Below are positions 1-6,126 of a DNA stretch of 29,757 bases, piece after piece. Position 1 is the first letter of the stretch; each line of letters begins with the position of its first letter. The translations under genes were made by a program, and so were the position numbers. The DNA comes from a virus. The DNA lies in IMG/VR virus record IMGVR_UViG_3300023099_000016, positions 1-29,757 of that record. The stretch is one strand, 5' to 3'. The notes under the pieces are model-generated. The model had not been told where the DNA came from, did no database searches, and worked only from the letters and a program-made list of their open reading frames with translations.

Positions 1-192
1 ATCAGCCCTCCAGCTATTGAGAGTGGCTATGTGCGCTTCGTCCTTGGCCTTGATTTCCGTATCATAGTCCTTCCGCTCAACCTTACGCTCCTTCCTCTCA
101 TTAACCAAAGCCATGATGGCGAGCAGGGCTATAATCCCGCCCGCGCCATTGGCCATGAGGAAGGCGCCGATCTGAGCGAATAGCGCGTCCAA
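1..192 (-). CDS. Membrane/coiled-coil protein, 3' part beyond window (possible i-spanin)
   Basis: The frame is open from a TTG at 192 to the window edge, giving 64 residues without a stop. The TTG directly follows the TAA of the upstream membrane gene, so translation is probably coupled; an ATG at codon 13 is the alternative start. Residues 8-30 form one hydrophobic segment, followed by a strongly charged, helical stretch rich in E, R and K. One N-terminal membrane helix plus a coiled coil, placed after endolysin and holin-like genes, is the layout of Rz-type inner-membrane spanins, but no diagnostic motif is visible and the C-terminus is missing. Spanin is inference only. Confidence 0.55.
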   Translation of the reverse strand, partial: MDALFAQIGAFLMANGAGGIIALLAIMALVNERKERKVERKDYDTEIKAKDEAHIATLNSWRAD

Positions 193-384
193 TTAGATGC
201 TCACGCCAGCCAAAGGGAGGGCGTTGTAAAGAATGATCAACACAGCAATGACGACAATCAGGACACGAGCAATGCGGCTGAATGGGTCTGGAATGCCGAG
301 TTCACTGATAGCCCACAGCGCGAGCCACACGACAAGGCCGACAACCAGAACGAGAATCAGCAGGGAGATAAGGGATGAGACCAT
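193..384 (-). CDS. Small two-helix membrane protein, holin-like
   Basis: The protein has 63 residues with two hydrophobic helices (about 4-27 and 40-57) separated by a short loop containing GIPDPFSR. The pattern recalls the small two-helix family called Thivi_2564 in phages and bacteria (from memory). In this position it could be a second holin, an antiholin or a pinholin. The ribosome binding site GGAG lies 7 bases before the ATG, inside the last codons of the HNH gene upstream. It sits between that HNH gene and the partial spanin-like gene, in the lysis cluster. The holin role comes from size, topology and position only. Confidence 0.7.
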   Translation of the reverse strand: MVSSLISLLILVLVVGLVVWLALWAISELGIPDPFSRIARVLIVVIAVLIILYNALPLAGVSI

Positions 385-385
385 G

Positions 386-889
386 TTAGTTCTCCGTGGA
401 TAGGATTTTCCAGATACTTCCGTTTTTTATCTGCTGAACGGTAGTCCTAGATACGCCATAATGCGCTGCAATTTGTGACCAACTGCGCGTATCGGCCTTA
501 ATGCTCCGCGCTTCCGAGATGTGAAGCTTTCCTCGACCGCCTTTTGAATACCCGGTCAATGGGTCAACCACGTAACCGTTCCGGCCTCTGGAATCCCTAT
601 CCCTAACATTCTGCTCCTGAGTGCCGAGATAAAGATGTTCTGGATTGATGCACAGCGGAACGTCGCACTTGTGCAATACGTGCAATTGGTTGGTGTCTTT
701 AAGGCCCTTGTGGAAAAGGAAAGACGCTCTGTGAGCGCCCTGCCGCTTTCCTTGGTAGTAGGTTGAACCGTAGCCTTTCGGCCCAATAGGGCCAGCCCAC
801 AACCAGCACCCCGTGTTCGGCTCCGTGTACACATCGGAAATACGTGTTTCGAAATTCCGCTTGGTCTTGGTTCCGAACATTCCGGGCAT
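386..889 (-). CDS. HNH homing-type endonuclease with C-terminal HTH
   Basis: The N-terminal part is an HNH_3-type nuclease: GCWLW at 27-31, an AHR motif with H53, then HKCDVPLC at 73-80 and INPEHL with N82 and H85. This matches the Hxx...C....CxNPxHL pattern of free-standing phage HNH enzymes. The C-terminal part (about 134-160) is a helix-turn-helix with IAAHYGVSRTTV, the DNA-recognition module often fused to such nucleases. It probably makes site-specific breaks and spreads as a selfish gene. It stands between the one-helix holin-like gene and the two-helix membrane gene, with gaps of a few bases, so it seems to have entered the lysis operon without breaking a frame. The start has only a weak ribosome binding site. 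Confidence 0.85.
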   Translation of the reverse strand: MPGMFGTKTKRNFETRISDVYTEPNTGCWLWAGPIGPKGYGSTYYQGKRQGAHRASFLFHKGLKDTNQLHVLHKCDVPLCINPEHLYLGTQEQNVRDRDSRGRNGYVVDPLTGYSKGGRGKLHISEARSIKADTRSWSQIAAHYGVSRTTVQQIKNGSIWKILSTEN

Positions 890-892
890 TTA

Positions 893-1285
893 TCAGTTCT
901 CTGTAAGGGACTTTGGGGCGCTGGTAGGCATTTTTGATTCTACCAGCTTTTCCATAGTTGGCTGAGAAATCTTGAAGTGCTGAACAGCCTGTGGAACAGA
1001 GGTTGTAACGTACTGCTGGGCTTTGGCAAGAACTTGCGCCTTGGCATTATCTGGCACGGTTCCGTCCTTATTGAGTTTGCCGTTCAGCACTTGTTGAATG
1101 GCCCAATTAAGACCCGAAGTTAGCGCAGACTGAAGAGCCTCACGGTGCTTTGCCTCAAGCTCCTTACCAGTGATGCGGGCATAGAGGATTGCTGCCCACG
1201 TCAGGAGCGCCGTTACGACCAGAGGAAGAATCGCTGCGACGACTTGAGCGATGATGTTGGATTGGATGAAGTCCCACAAGGTCAT
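893..1285 (-). CDS. Holin-like protein, one N-terminal membrane helix
   Basis: The protein has about 130 residues with a single long hydrophobic helix near residues 13-38, a charged KELEAKHREAL segment and a soluble, helical C-terminal half. This resembles the LLH-type holins (holin superfamily 6) that often accompany phage endolysins. I chose ATG at 1285, since AAGG lies 9 bases upstream; a GTG two codons earlier (1291) overlaps the endolysin stop but is too close to the ribosome binding site. The likely role is to form holes or release endolysin at the inner membrane. Function is inferred from topology and from the endolysin immediately upstream. Confidence 0.65.
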   Translation of the reverse strand: MTLWDFIQSNIIAQVVAAILPLVVTALLTWAAILYARITGKELEAKHREALQSALTSGLNWAIQQVLNGKLNKDGTVPDNAKAQVLAKAQQYVTTSVPQAVQHFKISQPTMEKLVESKMPTSAPKSLTEN

Positions 1286-1287
1286 GG

Positions 1288-1992
1288 TCACTTACCTTTC
1301 GAAAGGAGGGAGAGGAGGAAATCGGCAATCGCGGCAATAGCCTTCTGCCACCAGGATTGCTTGGGAAGGATCGGTTCGTCGTTAGGATTCCAGACCTCCA
1401 CAGGCTCCTCCTTTGGTGGAATTGGTGCAATGGGTGGGGAATGCTCGGCAATGGGCTTAGCAGCCTCCCGCAACTTCATTAGGATAGGAGCTACACCCAA
1501 CTGCTTGTCTACGTGCTCAGGATCGTACTTGCCATCTGCAACGTACTTGCCCTTCACATACTGATCGGTACCAGCCCAGAGGTAGGGAGAGGGAAGCCCC
1601 TTCTTTCGATAGCCCAAACCATTATACCGCTCTAGAATGTCCAGAGTACCGGCAATCGACCAATCCTTGTTCTTGGCTGCATAGGGCGGGCAGACAACCA
1701 AAGCGTCCTTCGCGGCCTCTTCCCATGTCGAGAATGGCCCGCGACCAGCAGGAACTAGAGTCGTCTTCTTGCCGGTGCCGATAATCTTCTGGCCGTTGTG
1801 CAGGACACCTTTGAAGTCGCCAGAGGACTCACGGTAGTGGATGACACCAATAACGTCCCACGGAACGCCTGTGGCCTCGGAAACAGCCTCGTAGCGCTCG
1901 CGATGGGCCTCGATCTTGGCGGCCTGAGCATTAATGGCCGTTGAGCGAGTAAACTTGGCGCGCTCCCAGCGCTCGGCGTTCGTCCCTGCCAT
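1288..1992 (-). CDS. Endolysin, lysozyme-like muramidase/transglycosylase
   Basis: The protein has 234 residues. The motif VIHYRESSGDF at 50-60, with E55 as likely catalytic acid, followed by GRGPFSTWEEAAKDAL, resembles small lysozyme-like enzymes of phages and bacteria that cut the glycan strands of peptidoglycan. GTLDILERYNGLGYRKKGLPSPYLWAGT fits the conserved second half of that fold (quoted in parts: ERYNGLGY, PSPYLWAG). After the catalytic domain (to about 170) comes a proline-rich linker (183-211) and a hydrophobic or amphipathic helix (214-231). That C-terminal helix is unusual and could tether the enzyme to the inner membrane. There is no N-terminal signal peptide, so release should depend on the neighbouring holin. 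GGGAG lies 7 bases before the ATG. Confidence 0.75.
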   Translation of the reverse strand: MAGTNAERWERAKFTRSTAINAQAAKIEAHRERYEAVSEATGVPWDVIGVIHYRESSGDFKGVLHNGQKIIGTGKKTTLVPAGRGPFSTWEEAAKDALVVCPPYAAKNKDWSIAGTLDILERYNGLGYRKKGLPSPYLWAGTDQYVKGKYVADGKYDPEHVDKQLGVAPILMKLREAAKPIAEHSPPIAPIPPKEEPVEVWNPNDEPILPKQSWWQKAIAAIADFLLSLLSKGK

Positions 1993-2015
1993 CTATCTAC
2001 TCCCCTCTTGGGTCA

Positions 2016-3269
2016 TCACATCTCACTCACAATTGCAGCCTTAAGGCGCTTCAGGGAAAGCATGCCCCCGACAGACTGAAGGACATGCAGATTATTGGTG
2101 ATAGGCTGTGCCGACCGACGAAGAAGGCGCCTGACATCTTCAGCAGTCGCATCTGGAAGATAGCTCTTGATGATTGCAGCAGCGCCAGCCAAGTGAGGTC
2201 CGGAGAATGACCCGCCTGAGCCAAACCCGTATTTGTTCGGACCAATGGCGCACATCACATCGTCCGCATCCGCAGTTTGCCCTCCGGTCATTACATCCGA
2301 GGGCAATGAAACACTGAGGGTATTCACGCGTCGATCCCCACCAGGGGCCAGCATGGTCGTATAGTAGTTGTTCGCATTGAATGGAGAGGGTTCCCCCAAC
2401 ACATTCACAGCCGAACCAACCACAGTTTCATGTAAGCTGGCATGAAAGACCGAAGCGGCGCGACCTTCCCAATTCCCGACAACGGTTGTGACAATCACGT
2501 TGTGATCCCATACTGCCCGCTCAATCGCATCGGAAAAGTCTTTGAGCATGCCGTTTTCATGCGCTGAACTTGCAGGCGTACGAGCCATGAAACGCAACGG
2601 ATTCACGTTCGGAGCGTAATAGTCAGGCCACAAAGGGTAAAGCTGATATTGCGGATCATTGGGCGCTGGCCAGAAGGCATCATTGACAGCCGCCATGCCT
2701 GCAATGTGAATAACCTCTGCGCCCTGTGCCACAGCCAGATCAATGGCCTCGTCAATCGTAGCCAGAGAGGCCCTGACGGGGATAATCCGGGCTCGTGCAA
2801 ACACACCCGCCGTACCAATAGAGTTGTGCTGGGCGGCAATGACGGACGCAGCGCATTGACCGTGGGCATTAGAGCTTGTCGGCACGATCCCATCCCAGAC
2901 GGGCGGATTCGTATTCGTGCCGCCCTCAACGGTGTTGATGCCGGTTTCGTAGACCCCGGCCAGATCAGGATGTCCCTGACTACCGGGGTAAACGTCAATC
3001 ACTGCCACCTTAACATCACGCGGGGCATCGCCTAGAACACTGGCGTATGTTTCTCCCTCAAGGATTTGACGCATAGGCCACTGATAGCGGCTATAAGCAT
3101 CTGCCGTCGATGCAGTGCTATCCACCTGTGCATTCGTAACGACATAATCCGCCGAAACGCAATTTGTGTACACTGCTGCATCTGGGGATGATCTCGTATT
3201 GCAGGTCATAGCTGCCGAAGCAGGCAGAGCCATGAGAATAAACGCCGCAATTGAGATAATGGATTTCAT
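2016..3269 (-). CDS. Secreted subtilisin-like serine protease (S8 family)
   Basis: The protein has 417 residues. Residues 1-19 form a Sec signal peptide (KS, a hydrophobic core, then ALPASA before A20). The S8 catalytic elements appear in order: VAVIDVYPG with D92, NAHGQ with H136, the oxyanion region TTVVGN with N266, and GGSFSGPHLAGAA with S354 aligned to the Ser of the usual GTSMAxPHVAG. The family's core runs from about 85 to 390. The gene overlaps the fibre gene by ATGA (3266-3269) and is followed after 23 bases by the endolysin, so it belongs to the late operon. It may process the fibre, act in lysis, or degrade host surface or periplasmic proteins. The protease call is strong; the role is unknown. 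Confidence 0.9.
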   Translation of the reverse strand: MKSIISIAAFILMALPASAAMTCNTRSSPDAAVYTNCVSADYVVTNAQVDSTASTADAYSRYQWPMRQILEGETYASVLGDAPRDVKVAVIDVYPGSQGHPDLAGVYETGINTVEGGTNTNPPVWDGIVPTSSNAHGQCAASVIAAQHNSIGTAGVFARARIIPVRASLATIDEAIDLAVAQGAEVIHIAGMAAVNDAFWPAPNDPQYQLYPLWPDYYAPNVNPLRFMARTPASSAHENGMLKDFSDAIERAVWDHNVIVTTVVGNWEGRAASVFHASLHETVVGSAVNVLGEPSPFNANNYYTTMLAPGGDRRVNTLSVSLPSDVMTGGQTADADDVMCAIGPNKYGFGSGGSFSGPHLAGAAAIIKSYLPDATAEDVRRLLRRSAQPITNNLHVLQSVGGMLSLKRLKAAIVSEM

Positions 3270-4300
3270 GCAAGTCCGTCCTGTCCGCGCCGGTCGATCC
3301 AGCCGAGAGTTACCATATTGGAAGTTGTAGGAGTGCCAGTTGTATTGGTCTGGGCGAAGTAAATCTGCCTGGAAGCATTCGTGAAGAAAACGGGAGGGGG
3401 CGTCACGACCTGAATATCCGCGCTATCGCCCGCACCAGTGCCAATCGTCAGAATAGTTGCGGTAACGCCCCCCTGAGCAGCAGAGCCGACCGATATGTCA
3501 GCAAGGACAGAAACCCCAACATCTACACGGAAGCGCAAGATAGGGGCTACAACGATGCCAGCAGGCACCGACAGGGCGAACAGAGCGGCGGCAGCAGCGG
3601 CAGTGTTATTTCTATCGGTTATAGACACAGAGCGCATGAAAACATCGCCGTTCTGATAGAACGGAATGACAGTGCCCAACTCGCGCAAGATCGATCCAAT
3701 ACGTCGAAACTGGGTGTAATTAGCGGGTAATGTCGGTGCTGTTGCGGACAGCGAAAACAGCACATCTACAACACCTGTGTCTGGGCGCCTGATGGCAAAG
3801 ACATGGTATGTGTTGTTACCCACAACACCAGTATCGAGTCCGCCCTGATTGGTTCCCACAGCCCATGTCGCATCAGTACGCTTGATGATTGAATTGGCGA
3901 GAACCAAAGACGAGGCGCCTGACGTATCGATAGTGACGCCAGAAGCAATTCGAATGTCATTCGTAAGGTCGCCAGCATCGTTCGCCAGGGCCATGCCAAA
4001 GATGGCACCGCGGATTTCGCTCAGAAGAGTCAGAGTGCCGCTGTAGTAGGGGGCGGTCCATGTGCGGGTGGTTGCGGTGGGTAGGCCGGAAAGGTCGAAG
4101 GCAACTAGCTTGGTTTGATCCGTACTGTCACGAAGGCGGAAGAGCGAGGTCTTGAACCAGCGCTTGAGCATGCCTGCCAAGTTACGGAAGGCATTATCCA
4201 CCATGTAAGGGTACATTTGGCCCTGAACGATGGTCGTTCCAGAGATATCGGTGTTGTTGTTGTCAACCTCATCGAATTGACCGATTTCATTTTGGGCCAT
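3266..4300 (-). CDS. Tail fibre/appendage protein
   Basis: The protein has 344 residues. The first about 100 look like a virion-attachment segment with helices around LAGMLKRWFK. The middle contains the TWAVGTNQGGLDTG and TYHVFAIRRPDTGVVDVLFS pattern, which recurs in short-tailed phage fibre proteins and in tail-fibre parts of prophages. The rest is Ala, Val and Thr rich and probably beta-structured, ending in a VTLGWIDRRGQ segment. It follows the SleB-type virion lysin and is coupled to the subtilase downstream. It should act in host-surface binding. AAGG lies 6 bases before the start. Receptor specificity cannot be read from sequence. Confidence 0.7.
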   Translation of the reverse strand: MAQNEIGQFDEVDNNNTDISGTTIVQGQMYPYMVDNAFRNLAGMLKRWFKTSLFRLRDSTDQTKLVAFDLSGLPTATTRTWTAPYYSGTLTLLSEIRGAIFGMALANDAGDLTNDIRIASGVTIDTSGASSLVLANSIIKRTDATWAVGTNQGGLDTGVVGNNTYHVFAIRRPDTGVVDVLFSLSATAPTLPANYTQFRRIGSILRELGTVIPFYQNGDVFMRSVSITDRNNTAAAAAALFALSVPAGIVVAPILRFRVDVGVSVLADISVGSAAQGGVTATILTIGTGAGDSADIQVVTPPPVFFTNASRQIYFAQTNTTGTPTTSNMVTLGWIDRRGQDGLA

Positions 4301-4366
4301 TGGACACCTTCAGGCTGCTGAATACGGATACCATTTATTATCCAGAAATACTATATGCGGAGGAAT

Positions 4367-5959
4367 TCACCCAATTCGATATCCTCCAGAACCGTAAAGA
4401 GAGGCCAAAATTGCAGGGTCAAGTTCCATCGCAATGAGCCTGTTTCCATCCCCACTACTTGTCTCTCCTCTCACCCGGTCTTCAACAGTCTGGGAACCTC
4501 GTGCACTTGCGTTTGCCGCCTCATAAGCAGCGGATGGGCTATAGCCTTGAGCCCTGAAGGCCTGAATTGGCGTCAGGCTTGGTGGCGCTCTGTAGGAGTT
4601 GGCGCCATTCACAACAGCGCGGAGCGGGAGCCCCGCATTCTGCGCAGCCGCTATCTGTGGCAGCATAGCTGATGTTACGGCCATGCCTTGGGGGATTCTG
4701 ACTGGATTTGTGGCGCTACCGACCATCGGACGCGCATTCGCTGGCCTAGGGGACGGGGCTACGTTGGCGGCAAACGTGGACACAGACGGAATGGCAGGAA
4801 GAGGAAGTGCAGCGAACTGCTGGCGCGTAAGTCCAGCAGGCCCATTGATTGAGACATCATAAGCCTGAGCAGCATTGCCGGGGGCAAGCCGCGCCGGAAT
4901 GGTTGTCGCAACGCGCTGCCCTAGCTGTTCCGCCCGCTGCGCATTGATATTGGCTGCTGAGCTACCAACAGACGGTATCGACGGGATAGGCGGCAACGCT
5001 CGCTCTACGTTGCTCTGATTAGCCGTCAGTGCCGCTCTACGGGCAGCGTCGTTGATCTGCGCAGCCGTGGGCCGTTGAGCGGCGCTATTGAACGGAACCG
5101 ACTGCACAACGCGAGTGGTTGGCGGTTGTCCAATATTAGACGGCGGAAGTTCAGGGAGGCGAGCACGAGCCGGGGATGGCGTGAGTGAGCCTAGACCACC
5201 CGTTACCGTTGTCGGCGTCATATCTGGGATATGGTACGAATAGATATTGCCGCCATCAGCCGTTAGGCGAGGCGTGACAGGGTTCTGCGTCGAAGCCAGC
5301 ATATCGACAGCACGAGTTGCATTCACATTCCCACGCGGCGCATTGAGTGCGGCCATGGAAGTCGTGACGATGTCGGGCGCTGAAGGCCTGCGCTGGGGAA
5401 GTGGAACGTTCGGGGACGGCGTAACCTGTGCCCGTTGAGCGTCAACGCTTTGAAGCGGGTTCCTCATCTGCCGTAGATCAGGCGTCATTGTTGCGGGCAT
5501 AGGGGCCACACGGGGTCCAACAACATCTGTTAGTGTCGCAACCTCTGGCAGTTCACCGGGCGGGATTAGAGGCCCATAGGCAGATTGCGGAACATCGCCA
5601 GAGGCGTAGAAGCGGTGACCTCCGATGGTCGCCACCGGCTTCATGTTCCTAGCCCAAGACGGCATTACATCGCCGCTTAGGAAATGATCGGCGCCGGGCA
5701 CAGGGTTTGGGATAGTCCCTGCCTGCACACCATTTACAATGCGCTCAACCTTTGCCCTGAGTGATGGGTCTTGCTGTGCTCGCTTTGCACCACTACCAGG
5801 ATTGGTGTATCCATCAAAGCCAGACTTGATAACCTGATCAGGTGTTTGGCCTCTGGCTGCGGCTCTCTGTTGGATCGCCCACGCTGCCGCGATCAGACCG
5901 GCATCACCTTCGCCGCCCGATTCAGCAATCAATGTATCGATGAGGTCTTTAGAGGCCAT
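4367..5959 (-). CDS. Virion-associated SleB-type cell-wall hydrolase with disordered tail
   Basis: Residues 1-122 match the SleB/Hydrolase_2 fold: LIAESGGEGDAGLIAAAWAI with candidate catalytic E13, SGFDGYTN, then GADHFLSG with H92, W102 and IGGHRFYA with H115. Such domains cut peptidoglycan and, in this genomic place, help the ejecting phage cross the wall. The remaining about 400 residues are rich in Pro, Ala, Asn, Gln and Arg with recurring LPxIPSV-like pieces, and are predicted to be disordered. The extreme C-terminus (DRVRGETSSGDGNRL, then LDPAILASLYG) is more ordered. The next gene (fibre) starts 66 bases downstream. The upstream gap carries a plus-strand gene. The length is far greater than the catalytic domain needs. 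Confidence 0.8.
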   Translation of the reverse strand: MASKDLIDTLIAESGGEGDAGLIAAAWAIQQRAAARGQTPDQVIKSGFDGYTNPGSGAKRAQQDPSLRAKVERIVNGVQAGTIPNPVPGADHFLSGDVMPSWARNMKPVATIGGHRFYASGDVPQSAYGPLIPPGELPEVATLTDVVGPRVAPMPATMTPDLRQMRNPLQSVDAQRAQVTPSPNVPLPQRRPSAPDIVTTSMAALNAPRGNVNATRAVDMLASTQNPVTPRLTADGGNIYSYHIPDMTPTTVTGGLGSLTPSPARARLPELPPSNIGQPPTTRVVQSVPFNSAAQRPTAAQINDAARRAALTANQSNVERALPPIPSIPSVGSSAANINAQRAEQLGQRVATTIPARLAPGNAAQAYDVSINGPAGLTRQQFAALPLPAIPSVSTFAANVAPSPRPANARPMVGSATNPVRIPQGMAVTSAMLPQIAAAQNAGLPLRAVVNGANSYRAPPSLTPIQAFRAQGYSPSAAYEAANASARGSQTVEDRVRGETSSGDGNRLIAMELDPAILASLYGSGGYRIG

Positions 5960-5987
5960 TGACGTTTCCCCAAGCTAGGGCGATATT
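5959..5987 (+). promoter_or_regulatory. Candidate sigma70-type promoter on the plus strand
   Basis: TTGACG (5959-5964) and GATATT (5982-5987) are separated by exactly 17 bases and read rightward, opposite to all neighbours. The predicted start near 5994 lies about 20 bases before a plus-strand reading frame with a good ribosome binding site. The -35 box overlaps the first base of the start codon of the minus-strand lysin gene. The match is 5/6 and 4/6 to consensus; no expression evidence is available. Confidence 0.45.
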
Positions 5988-6012
5988 CCGGTTACGAGAG
6001 ATGAGGGATGAA

Positions 6013-6126
6013 ATGAACGAGAAACCAACAGACGGATTTGCAGGACGAGGCGCCCAATGGTGGTTCGGAGTCATTGCGATGGGCGTTCTATTTGGCCTGA
6101 TGGCGTGGTTCAAAACCATCTCCTAG
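6013..6126 (+). CDS. Plus-strand 37-residue single-helix membrane peptide
   Basis: This is the only plausible plus-strand gene. The ATG at 6013 is preceded by GAGGG with a 5-base spacer, and a promoter candidate lies at 5959-5987. The product begins MNEKPTDGF, has a membrane helix at about 15-33 (WWFGVIAMGVLFGLMAWF) and ends KTIS. An in-frame ATG at 6001 would add four residues. Its TAG (6124-6126) overlaps the TAG of the 745-residue ejection protein on the other strand inside a CCTAGG palindrome, so the two genes converge tail to tail. It fills an otherwise empty 163-base gap. Function is unknown; an inserted small gene (moron) or a regulator of lysis or superinfection is possible. Confidence 0.5.
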   Translation: MNEKPTDGFAGRGAQWWFGVIAMGVLFGLMAWFKTIS

